64,000 bases of DNA, from contig NZ_CP042432.1 in assembly GCF_008033235.1 (NCBI RefSeq), forward strand, positions 558,001 to 622,000. Direction: 5' to 3'. Made by a program: the position numbers and the translations under genes. Position 1 is the stretch's first letter, and every line of letters begins with the position of its first letter. This DNA comes from Anseongella ginsenosidimutans. Its GTDB lineage: Bacteria; Bacteroidota; Bacteroidia; Sphingobacteriales; Sphingobacteriaceae. Below, in pieces: positions 45,879 to 54,427 of the stretch. Under the pieces are notes generated by a model that saw nothing but the letters and a program-made list of their open reading frames with translations, ran no database searches and was not told the DNA's origin.

Positions 45879-47048
45879 TTAAACCAGTTTCTGGTAGGTT
45901 TTCCACCAGCGGTCGGGCATTTCGCCATTGCTCGCCTGCTGGTAATCTTTGTAGGAACAGGGAACCAGGTGAAACCGGTCGTTTTTAGAATGGTTTTCGG
46001 GATATGGGATCTGCATCCACCAGCGGCCGCTCCGGTTACTTTTATAGAAGATCACCTCGTGCCCGCCTTCGCCTTCCAGGAAAGCCCTGTACTTGGTAAA
46101 ATCCGGATGAGTCCCAAAGGGGTAATCTGCCTGGCGCGCAAAAAATCCATCTATGAAATACCAGATCATCTGCGCCAGCAGGCCGGCTGTCTGACCATTC
46201 CGGTCGTAGGCAGGATTAAACTCATAAAATCCGGCGGACAATAAACGGCCGTTAATACCCGCGTACCGGCACAAATGACAAGCCTGTTCTCCGTACAAAC
46301 CGTTAGGCGAAGCATTCCCGTTCCCGGGCGCATCGGGGCTCCGGATCGCAGAAATATCAAAGCTCAGCATATTGCCGTTCCTGATCACCGGCTCGGTCTC
46401 CTGCAGATCCTCCGTTACCTGTCCCAGCCGGTGTACATCAAAGTACATTTTATCCATCAGCCGAAGACTGTTCTGCGTGACAAAATAGGATTGGTAAGCC
46501 AGGTTGCTGTAATTAAAAAGCCAGTTGGGCTCGTGAAGAATAATTTTATTCAGGTAAGAATCGGATGAGGGCTTTGCCACCTCCACTTCCATTTCATCCA
46601 GGTCGAACCGGCTGTCCACCGCTACCATCTCCACTTTCTGCTCCGCCAGCCCGTACGCGAGGTATTGCGCAAAAGCAAGATCATTACTTCCTCCAATGAT
46701 CACCGGCATAATATCCTGCTTGATAAGCTCCGACACCACCGTCTTTACCGCAAAATAGGTATCTTCTACCGTAGCCCCTTGTTTAATAGTACCAAGGTCA
46801 GCCACTTTCGACGCGTCAAAAGTTCCTTCGAACAAGCGGTAAAGATGCGGCCTTAACGCCTCCATCCCACCGGCGCAACCCTCGTTGGAAACCGCCTGCC
46901 GGTCTTCCTCCACCCCGAATAATGCGAGAGAAACCTTTTCGAGGTCGGGAAAAGACCGTTGGTGGGACTGTATACGCGCTCCCAGCTGCGCCGGATGCAG
47001 ATCCGCGTCCGGACTGCTCACTGGAGAAAAAAAATCAGCTACTGACAT
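45879..47048 (-). CDS. Ureohydrolase-family (formimidoylglutamase-like) protein with altered metal motifs
   Basis: I chose ATG 47048 (MSVADFFSPVSSPDADLHP), giving 389 residues; an ATG 23 codons upstream adds an aromatic-rich stretch that does not look like the family. The arginase fold is visible as SLALFGVEEDRQAVSNEGC, DIMPVIIGGSNDLAFAQ, MVAVDSRFDL and NMLSFDISAIRSPDAPG. In active enzymes these are GGDHS, SFDAHxD and SFDxDxxDP. Here histidine and several aspartate ligands are replaced, so Mn-dependent hydrolysis is doubtful. It is a conserved Bacteroidota variant by look; role unknown. Confidence 0.75.
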   Translation of the reverse strand: MSVADFFSPVSSPDADLHPAQLGARIQSHQRSFPDLEKVSLALFGVEEDRQAVSNEGCAGGMEALRPHLYRLFEGTFDASKVADLGTIKQGATVEDTYFAVKTVVSELIKQDIMPVIIGGSNDLAFAQYLAYGLAEQKVEMVAVDSRFDLDEMEVEVAKPSSDSYLNKIILHEPNWLFNYSNLAYQSYFVTQNSLRLMDKMYFDVHRLGQVTEDLQETEPVIRNGNMLSFDISAIRSPDAPGNGNASPNGLYGEQACHLCRYAGINGRLLSAGFYEFNPAYDRNGQTAGLLAQMIWYFIDGFFARQADYPFGTHPDFTKYRAFLEGEGGHEVIFYKSNRSGRWWMQIPYPENHSKNDRFHLVPCSYKDYQQASNGEMPDRWWKTYQKLV

Positions 47049-47210
47049 GCGGAGGCTAAAATAGCGCAACCAGTGAGAAAATACAAATGCGCCGGTGGCT
47101 TCGGGCTTTAGGCTCATATAATCCTTACAATACTCCCTTTGGGTTCGCTAATCAAGAAAATTGTGAATAAACAATATGCATGCTTATATTTAATACCAAA
47201 TACAAGTTTT

Positions 47211-48580
47211 ATGAGTCAATACGCTGTAAACCGCCGCCATTTTTTAAAGGGAGCCGCCGCCTCGCTTGCTTTTACCACCTTTGAAGCCAGGGCCATGAAT
47301 TTTCTGAATCCTCAAAAATCCTACCGCGTAGGCTTGATCGGAACAGGCTGGTATGGAAAAAGCGACCTGTTCAGGCTGATCCAGGTATCCCTGTGAACGT
47401 GGTCGCATTATGCGATGTGGACAAGAACCTGCTAAACCAGGCGGGAGACATGGTGAGTAAACGGCAGAAATCCGGGAAAGTACCTCGTTTGTATAATGAC
47501 TATCGTAAAATGCTGGCGGAAAACGAACTGGATATCGTTCTGATTGGCACACCCGACCATTGGCACGCCCTCCAGGCCATAACGGCCATGAAAGCCGGGG
47601 CGCATGTCTATGTGCAAAAGCCCATCAGCGTGGATGTGATCGAGGGAGAAGCCATGGTCGCAGCTGCGCGAAAATACAAGCGGGTGGTGCAAGTGGGCAC
47701 ACAGCGAAAAAGCACCCCGCACCTGATAGATGCCAAGAAAAACATCGTCGATGCCGGCTTGCTAGGGAAAATATCCCACGTAGAAATGTGCTGCTACTAC
47801 CATATGCGGGCAAACGGGAATCCTCCGGAAGAACCGGTACCTGACTTCCTGGATTACGAGATGTGGACCGGCCCCGCCCCTCTTCGCCCCTACGACGGCT
47901 TGCCCCACAGGCGTTGGTGGCGCACTTTCATGGAATACGGGAACGGGATCACCGGAGATATGTGCATCCACATGTTCGACACCGTACGCTGGATGCTTGA
48001 CCTGGGATGGCCCAAGCGCATTAGCTCCACCGGGGGAATTTACGTTCAAAAAGACGGAAAATCCAACATTTCCGATACCCAATCGGCGATTTTTGAATAC
48101 GAGGGGCTGAACTGCCTCTGGCAACACCGCACCTGGGGAACCCCGGCGGATCCTGAATACCCCTGGTCGTTCAAATTGTACGGTGAAAAGGGGACGCTGG
48201 CGGCCAGCACCATGCAATATGACTTTAGCCCTCAGGGCAAAAACGGCAAAGCAATACATAAGGACGTGGTTTTTGAGAAAGAAAAATATCCCGAAGACCT
48301 GACCGAACCGGATATCGAGCTGAACGCCGCCCCCGCCACCCGCCTGCATATGATCGACTTCCTTCATGCCATTGAAACAGGCGGCCGCCCGGTAGCCGAT
48401 ATCGAAGAAGGCCATATTTCAACCGCCAGCTGTATCCTGGCAAACCTCTCCATGGGAACCGGCCGGCCCCTGGTCTACGATCCCGCAAAACGTATTGTAA
48501 AAGGGGATCCCGAAGCCACGGAACTTCTCAGGCGGGCATACCGGGAAGGCTGGGAGCATCCGGAACCGGCGAAGGTTTAA
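47211..48580 (+). CDS. Gfo/Idh/MocA-family oxidoreductase with Tat signal, apparent one-base frameshift
   Basis: Two frames give a 456-residue protein. The first frame starts at ATG 47211 with a twin-arginine leader (NRRHFLKGAAASLAF) and then the nucleotide-binding YRVGLIGTGWYGKSDLFRL. The second has VVALCDVDKNLLNQAG, LIGTPDHWHALQAITAMKAGAHVYVQKP and GDMCIHMFDTVRWMLDLGWP. The break is the three-C run 47389-47391; a fourth C gives QVSPVNVVALCDVD. Exported members of this family oxidise or isomerise sugars with a tightly bound NAD(P). The substrate is unknown, and no sugar PUL is adjacent. Probably intact in the organism. Confidence 0.88.
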
Positions 48581-48628
48581 CAATGACCTGAATTTCCGGA
48601 TTGATGCTAATCAAGTGCTGGAAAAAAA

Positions 48629-48706
48629 TCTACAAAAAGCCCGTAAAAATTGAAAATTTTCTACATTTTTGACTATGCCCACGCGAAGGATAGAAAATAT
48701 TCTACA
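48629..48706. promoter_or_regulatory. Three TTCTACA-type repeats at the fic promoter
   Basis: The core TCTACA preceded by an A-rich tract occurs at 48629-48634, 48660-48665 and 48701-48706. The second and third share GAAAATNTTCTACA. Spacings are 31 and 41 bases, close to three and four helical turns. The last copy is inside the reading frame (ATG at 48675). The palindrome GAAAATTTTC lies at 48652-48661. This looks like an operator array through which the winged-helix domain of the encoded protein could repress its own gene. Confidence 0.5.
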
Positions 48707-50171
48707 AAATTCAGTTGATGAAATCCTGTTCGGAAGCTCCGACAAAGCGGTCTCTCAACAAATCAGCCGTTTGGAAAAAGCCGGGAAACTGAAAAAGATA
48801 GCTCCCAGGGTCTATACTTCTAATATAGCAGAATCGCCCCAGGTTCTGTTCAAAAGAAACTGGTACAAGATTCTTGCACATCTATACCCTGGGGCATTGT
48901 TGAGCCACCGCAGTGCGCTTGAATTCAAACCAACCTCCACGGAAGAAATCTTCATTACGTACAAATACACTAAAAATATTTCCCTGCCAGGACTCCTTGT
49001 TAGAGCATTAAAGGGTATCGGACCAATTGATGGCGACTCCTCTTTTTTTAAAGAATTATACGTTTCACAAGAGCCCCGCGCCTTTTTGGAAAATTTTCAG
49101 ACATCTGCGGCGAAAAACAAGACATTAAAAACGCTACCAAGGGAAACTATTGAAAACAAACTGGATACAATTATTCGTACGAGGGGCGAGGAAGGGCTCA
49201 ACTTGCTACGCGATCAAGCACGATCAATAGCCCCCAGGTTGAATATGGAAAGGGAATTCGGCCAATTGGACAGGGTGATCAGCGCATTGCTATCAACCGG
49301 AAATACAAAATCACTCTCCTCTCCCGTTACGAAGGCGCGACTTTCTGGTTTTCCTTATGATCCAGCCCGTATTGATTTATTCAATCATTTGTACGAGTAC
49401 CTGGCCGGCCGTGATTATCCTTCCTTCGAAGAACGGAATCAATCACCCGTTGCATACCAGAATTTCGCCTTCTTCGAAAGTTATTTCTCCAACTATATAG
49501 AAGGAACCCGGTTTGAAGTTGAAGAAGCAAAAGAAATCATCCGTACGGCAACTCCTCTTCCAACAAGGGACGAAGATTCCCACGATATTCTCGGAACTTA
49601 CCAGATAGTAGCCGACAAAAAAGAGATGAGCCGCACTCCAGCTACTGCAGACCAACTGCTGGAAATTCTAAAGTACCGCCATGCTGTTTTACTAAGCGCA
49701 AGGCCGTCCAAGACGCCCGGCTGGTTTAAAAACAAGAACAATCGGGCGGGGAATACGGTGTTTGTAGATTGGAAGCTTGTCGCAGGCACCTTGAAGAAAG
49801 GGTTCGAGTTCTATTCACTCTTAAGGAATCCATTTAGCAAAGCAGCTTATATAATGTTCCTTGTCAGTGAGGTCCATCCCTTTCTGGATGGAAACGGAAG
49901 GATCGCACGTGTGATGATGAATGCCGAATTATCATCGAGGGGATTGTCCAAGATAATAATTCCTACCGTTTATCGGGAAGACTATATGGGCGCGCTGAGA
50001 CTGCTGACGCGACAGGGAGATCCCGCTCCATATATTCGCATGTTATCCCGCGCATATGAATTCAGCAATAGTGTGCATGATGAAGATATGGATAGTATGC
50101 AGTCCTATCTTAACGCCTGCAATGCCTTTAAAGAGCCGGAAGCGGGTAAGTTGAAATACCATGCCGTTTAA
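48675..50171 (+). CDS. Fic-family AMP-transferase-like protein fused to an AbiEi-like winged helix
   Basis: I chose ATG 48675, giving 498 residues; the TTG two codons upstream is less likely. Residues 1-200 resemble AbiEi-type antitoxin/transcription regulators: a winged helix (AVSQQISRLEKAGKLKKIAPRVY) and then the LAHLYPGALLSHRSALEF core. From about residue 220 comes a Fic protein with the N-terminal inhibitory helix motif SNYIEG (Ser272-Gly277) and the full catalytic motif HPFLDGNGRIAR (His401). So it is a class II Fic enzyme, capable in principle of AMP transfer and self-inhibited. Its own binding sites lie upstream. It is more AT-rich than its neighbours. Confidence 0.87.
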   Translation: MPTRRIENILQNSVDEILFGSSDKAVSQQISRLEKAGKLKKIAPRVYTSNIAESPQVLFKRNWYKILAHLYPGALLSHRSALEFKPTSTEEIFITYKYTKNISLPGLLVRALKGIGPIDGDSSFFKELYVSQEPRAFLENFQTSAAKNKTLKTLPRETIENKLDTIIRTRGEEGLNLLRDQARSIAPRLNMEREFGQLDRVISALLSTGNTKSLSSPVTKARLSGFPYDPARIDLFNHLYEYLAGRDYPSFEERNQSPVAYQNFAFFESYFSNYIEGTRFEVEEAKEIIRTATPLPTRDEDSHDILGTYQIVADKKEMSRTPATADQLLEILKYRHAVLLSARPSKTPGWFKNKNNRAGNTVFVDWKLVAGTLKKGFEFYSLLRNPFSKAAYIMFLVSEVHPFLDGNGRIARVMMNAELSSRGLSKIIIPTVYREDYMGALRLLTRQGDPAPYIRMLSRAYEFSNSVHDEDMDSMQSYLNACNAFKEPEAGKLKYHAV

Positions 50172-50431
50172 TTTCCGGCTCAAGGCTAGCCATCACATAC
50201 CGGTCATCTTTATATCACCGGCAGTAAAATCCACGCCGTGTACCGGCGCCCTGCAAAGTTTTTCGGGTTATAACCATAAAAACTTTATAATTCGGGACCG
50301 TTTTTCGGGTTATAACTCTAAAAACGCCTTATTTTCCCGGCAAGTTTACTCCCTCCAGCACAAATTTCATTTGAACGGCTACTTGGACCTTAATCTTTTC
50401 AAATTCGATGGCTGGCAATTTCTCCTTCATT
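50172..50431. other. Spacer between the Fic and TPR genes
   Basis: No secure gene is present. It carries the two 26-base palindromic repeats listed separately. It also holds a 33-codon open frame on the minus strand (50430-50329) that starts MKEKLPAIEFEKIKVQVAVQ and looks coding-like in composition. I do not recognise it. It may be the end of a decayed gene. Confidence 0.4.
50258..50325. repeat. Two 26-base palindromic direct repeats
   Basis: GTTTTTCGGGTTATAAC followed by CATAAAAAC (50258-50283) recurs as GTTTTTCGGGTTATAAC followed by TCTAAAAAC (50300-50325). Each unit is itself roughly palindromic around GTTATAAC with GTTTTT/AAAAAC ends. The copies start 42 bases apart, four helical turns. 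They are shaped like an operator but sit between convergent genes, with no intact gene to control. They may be left from a lost gene. Confidence 0.7.
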
Positions 50432-51020
50432 TTAACACCTGAGCTGTGTATCCACTACTTCAATACAGGGTCCGTTCGCCACATCGTTTGTCTGGGTTCG
50501 CCCTTCAAGAGATGTTAGCATAAGCGCAGGCAAGAGTATCAGATATTTCGCTGCTGAGCCAATAAGCCTTAGGGCGGCTTTTGCTATACCACTGTCCGGA
50601 AATTCCTGCAGGGTTCTTTCAATATCCCCTGGCCATGATCCCGTCTCCCGCTTGCCCAGAGCAAAAAGCAATATTTATAAGTGCCATTTCGCGGTAGCTT
50701 AGCCTCCCTGAACTCAGCAGGGCCAGGTAACGATATTTATCCATCCAGGTATGACGGGTAAAGAACTCATAGCTTTTTTCAAAATGCTGAATCGCCTCCG
50801 TGAATCGCTCCTTTTTAGTTAACTTCATACCAGCTCTGTGTTCCTGAAGCAGCAGCGATCGCAAGCAGAATGACAAGAGAAGATAGCTCATGGAGCCCCA
50901 TAAATATGGGTACGGGATCCCTGACTTATACCAAATAAACATTAAAAAAGCCATCACAGTCAGTTGCCGAACCAGGGAAATCCAGGCTACCGGGCGGAAC
51001 ACAGGGATTGCTGTACCCAT
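50432..51020 (-). CDS. TPR-like membrane protein, with a frameshift near its end
   Basis: The first frame (from ATG 51020) gives two membrane helices (LVRQLTVMAFLMFIWYKSG, YLWGSMSYLLLSFCLRSLLL). A cytosolic TPR pair follows: ERFTEAIQHFEKSYEFFTRH, DKYRYLALLSSGRLSYREMALINIAFCSGQ, ending soon after GDGIMARGY. The expected second helix continues in another frame as IERTLQEFPDSGIAKAALRLI. The switch is at about 50619-50635 and needs one base removed or two added (an AT pair in ATATT or a G). This differs from the other frameshifts in the window, so it may be real. The segment after RLI has no family look. It is 4 bases after the cytochrome gene. Confidence 0.65.
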
Positions 51021-51024
51021 AGCG

Positions 51025-54000
51025 TTATTCTTTTAACGTGGCCAGGAAGCTTACCAGATCGCGGATCTCCCGTTTGCTTAAAATGTCCTTCATCACGGGC
51101 ATGCTGGAGGGGGCATTAGTGCGGCGGACCACCTGCTTTTTGTAGATCAGGGTGTCGGGTTCATCGCCGACCTTGAGGGTGAGGCTGTTGTCGTTTTCCC
51201 TTTGAAGCACACCTGTCAGGGATTTTCCGCCCTCGAGTTCTACCGTCACAAAACCGTAGCCAGGAGTAATCCTCGCGCTGGGCGCGATCAGGGATTCCAG
51301 CAGCTGTTCCCTGGTGTTCCGGCTGGCTACGCCGTTGAGGTTGGGAGCGATATTGGCCCCGTAGTCATCGATGGAGTGGCAGCGCATGCATTGTGCGGTT
51401 TGGTTGGAAAAGAGGATGGACCGGCCTTTTCCCACATCGCCGCCAAATAACAGCCCGGCATAGGCGGCCATACTGGTATCGGGAGCCAGCCCGGCGTTTA
51501 TGGCTTGCAGTTTTTCGGTGAGTTCCGCAGAATGTGTGCTGTCGATGGCTTCGGCCAGCTCGAGGCGGATCTCCGGGGCGATTTTTCCGGCAGCAAGCTG
51601 TTCCAGCAGCCGGTCGAAGGCGGGCCGGGTGCTTTCCGCCGACAGGTTGCCAAGTGTTAGCAAGGCCGCCTGTTTTTCACCGGAGGTTTTAGTGGCAATC
51701 ACCCCGGAAAGGAGGGAGACCTTCTGCTCTGCAGGTAGGTTCATTTCGGGGAGCAGGTCCAGGCCGGCGATACGCACGCTCTTTTCCGGGTCGGAAAGTG
51801 CCCGGGCAATGGCTTCGCCAATTTGCTCGTACTCCAGCAGGGCCAGCGCCTCCAGGGCAGCCACCCGGACTTCGGACGCCTGATCGTTTTCAAGACGCAC
51901 AAGCAGGTCGGGGGCGCCGCGGCTTATTTTCAATTTGCCAAGGGCGTTTGCGGCGCTGAGCCGCAAGCCGGTTTCTTCATCGCTGAGCAAACGGAGAAGG
52001 GCTTCGGCCGATCGCTCCTGAACAAGAGCCGGGTCCCTTTCCACCTCTCCGCGGTAGCGTCCGGTAACACGGTCCAGCACGGAAGGCCGCGCCCAGGTGC
52101 TGAGGGCATCAACGGCTTCGGCGCGCATGGCTGCCGGAGCGTCTTCCCGAAGCGCGTAATCAATCAGGTTTTGCATGCTTGCTTCGGTTCCCGTCCAAAG
52201 GCAGGCATTGATGGCCCGCCTGATCAGGGCTTCTTCACGGAAACGGTCCTCATTCAGCACATTTGCCAGCGCCGGCAACGCTTCCTTAATAAAATGATCG
52301 TCGTTAATGGCGCGGGCGGCCTCGGTGACGATGAATTCATCCTGATCGCTCAGGAAACGGGCAAGTTCCGGGCTTTTCATTCGCCGCAAAGCCACTACCG
52401 CGGCAATGCGAACCGCGCGGGAGGGATGTGAAGCCAGCGCTGCCAGAGGCTCCGTCTTTCTTATCCGCGCCAGGGCCAGGCTTCCCGCATGCCGGATATA
52501 CACATCTTTCCCGTCGTTTGCGGCAAGAAGTGAAATAATGGGCTGAATGGCCGGTTCATAAGCAATCCTGCCCAGTGCCTCGGCGGCAAAGAAACGGGCG
52601 CGTGCAGAGGTATCTTCCAGGAGAGGGATCAGCGCCGCTCCTGCTTCCGCGAAACGAATATCCCCCAGCCATTTAGCCGCCTGAGCCCGGATCTCGGGAT
52701 CGCTATCGTTCAGCAGGGGCAGTAATAAGCGCCCGTGCTGCGAGTCTTCCCGTGCCATTTGGCTGATCCCCCATATGCCGTGGATCCGCGCAAGCTGGTT
52801 CCCGGTCCGGGAAATGCTTTCGCGGAAAACAGCCACTCCGTCCCTGCCGCGCTTAGCCAGTTCAAACTGTGCTTTTTGCCTTACGCGCATATCAGGGTTC
52901 GCTAATAACCCGGCAAGCTTGGCGGGTTCAAACCGGGCGAAATCTGCTCCCAGCAGGGCCTTGGTTTCCCGGCGCTCCGCCCGGTCGGCGCCGCTTTCCG
53001 CGTCCATTTTCCAGATGCGGCCATAGTTTTTCGTGTTCCAGCCATCTATCCAGTCCCCGATATACAAGGCCCCGTCCGGGCCAAAATCAATTCCCGTGGC
53101 CAGGATCCCTTTCATCACCGTTTGTGTCCCGGCCAGCTCAAAACCGGCGCCGGAAGGCTTCAGGCGGAAGGAATGAATCGCTGACCGCGCCGGGTTACCC
53201 ACGAATTCGGAAATAAAGAAGGTATTCTTCCATTCGGGGCCAAGGGCCGTTCCGGGGTTATAAACCATGCCGGCCGGCCCGCTTATATAGTTGGAAATGG
53301 GAGGCACGATGTAAGCCGCCTGCCCTTCAAACCGCGGTTTGAACATCTGTTCGTCCATCCACACCTTATAGGTATTATTATCCGGATCGCGGTATTTTCC
53401 AAATTGCCAGTTAATACGCCAGCCGGCGTCGGAACCGTTAACAATATACACGAGTCGCTCCTTCTCCCCGGGATGGTCCCCATCATTGTCCACACTGATC
53501 AGGTTTCCATATTCGTCAAAAACAAACTCATGCGTATTCCGCAGGCCGGCTGCAAAGACTTCAAAATCACTGCCGTCCGGGTTGGCCCGCACGATCACCC
53601 CCTGGTTCGGGTATTTCCATTTTTTGCCGTCGGGGCCCACGCCGTTAAACCCGATATCGCCGATACCCCAGTAGATCCGCCCGTCCGGTCCTTTCGCCAG
53701 TCCTGACATCCCATGCCCCCCGAACCCGATGTGTACGCCGTAACCGTGCGAGATGGATTCTTTTGAATCGGCCAGCCCGTCCCCGTTCCGGTCTTTCATT
53801 CGCCACATATCCGGACCAACACCTACATAAAGATCCTCGCCGTCGGAAAGTACCGCACCCGCTACATCGGTCACTTCCTCATGGAAGTCTTCCACTACCA
53901 GCTGAGAAAAGTCGGCCACCCCGTCGCCGGAACGATCTTCAAGGCGGTAAACATGTTCTTTTTCAACCGTCATATCCCGCCAGTCATGAGAACTGTCGGC

Positions 54001-54417
54001 ATTCAGGTCTTCCAGCCACTGGTTTTGAGCGCTGTTTTCCGGCGCCAGCACCTTATGCAGGAATGCCCGCTTATCTTCTACCGTTTCCAGCGCAATGGAA
54101 GCAATTTCCCAGTCCCGGTGCCCGCGGATATCAAATTCCGAATGTTTCTGCCGGTTTGTCCGGGTGTACCAAAGGCGTCCCCGGTCATCGACATGAATGG
54201 CTACGGGATCGGCTACCAGGGAATCAACTCCCCATAAGCTGATGGAAAGGCCTTCGGCCAGCTCGGGTTTCACCCGGGATTCGATCAGTCTGGCCATGCT
54301 ATCGGCCGCGGCCGGCGCCATTTCAACTATTCTTTTATCGGCAGGGCCTCTGTTACATGCAGCCGCCAGGAAGAGCGGCAAACCTAACGCGAAAAATAAG
54401 TTTTTGTATTTCAGCAT
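51025..54417 (-). CDS. PVC-type membrane-bound dehydrogenase with HEAT repeats and cytochrome c domain
   Basis: I chose ATG 54417, which gives a lipoprotein signal (LGLPLFLAAAC), 1130 residues, and no overlap with the next gene. Residues 30-470 are a sorbosone/glucose dehydrogenase-like beta-propeller: DLYVGVGPDMWRMKDRNGDG, FVFDEYGNLISVDNDGDHPG, GIDFGPDGALYIGDWIDGWN. About residues 480-930 are at least ten HEAT repeats (DPEIRAQAAKWLGDIRFAEAG). The end is a cytochrome c domain with CMRCH (His1014). Such proteins are thought to oxidise sugars or related compounds at the outer membrane or periplasm and pass electrons to the haem. Substrate unknown. Confidence 0.88.
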   Translation of the reverse strand: MLKYKNLFFALGLPLFLAAACNRGPADKRIVEMAPAAADSMARLIESRVKPELAEGLSISLWGVDSLVADPVAIHVDDRGRLWYTRTNRQKHSEFDIRGHRDWEIASIALETVEDKRAFLHKVLAPENSAQNQWLEDLNADSSHDWRDMTVEKEHVYRLEDRSGDGVADFSQLVVEDFHEEVTDVAGAVLSDGEDLYVGVGPDMWRMKDRNGDGLADSKESISHGYGVHIGFGGHGMSGLAKGPDGRIYWGIGDIGFNGVGPDGKKWKYPNQGVIVRANPDGSDFEVFAAGLRNTHEFVFDEYGNLISVDNDGDHPGEKERLVYIVNGSDAGWRINWQFGKYRDPDNNTYKVWMDEQMFKPRFEGQAAYIVPPISNYISGPAGMVYNPGTALGPEWKNTFFISEFVGNPARSAIHSFRLKPSGAGFELAGTQTVMKGILATGIDFGPDGALYIGDWIDGWNTKNYGRIWKMDAESGADRAERRETKALLGADFARFEPAKLAGLLANPDMRVRQKAQFELAKRGRDGVAVFRESISRTGNQLARIHGIWGISQMAREDSQHGRLLLPLLNDSDPEIRAQAAKWLGDIRFAEAGAALIPLLEDTSARARFFAAEALGRIAYEPAIQPIISLLAANDGKDVYIRHAGSLALARIRKTEPLAALASHPSRAVRIAAVVALRRMKSPELARFLSDQDEFIVTEAARAINDDHFIKEALPALANVLNEDRFREEALIRRAINACLWTGTEASMQNLIDYALREDAPAAMRAEAVDALSTWARPSVLDRVTGRYRGEVERDPALVQERSAEALLRLLSDEETGLRLSAANALGKLKISRGAPDLLVRLENDQASEVRVAALEALALLEYEQIGEAIARALSDPEKSVRIAGLDLLPEMNLPAEQKVSLLSGVIATKTSGEKQAALLTLGNLSAESTRPAFDRLLEQLAAGKIAPEIRLELAEAIDSTHSAELTEKLQAINAGLAPDTSMAAYAGLLFGGDVGKGRSILFSNQTAQCMRCHSIDDYGANIAPNLNGVASRNTREQLLESLIAPSARITPGYGFVTVELEGGKSLTGVLQRENDNSLTLKVGDEPDTLIYKKQVVRRTNAPSSMPVMKDILSKREIRDLVSFLATLKE

Positions 54418-54427
54418 ATGATTTAGA

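Noticed and set aside
48675-51020. A full defence island around the Fic fusion
   Set aside because: Only the single fusion gene and orphan repeats are present; neighbours are metabolic genes, and no integrase, transposase or second defence gene is seen.
53763-54242. 159-codon open frame on the plus strand
   Set aside because: It is antisense to the propeller domain of the cytochrome protein and Pro/Arg-rich, a typical shadow.
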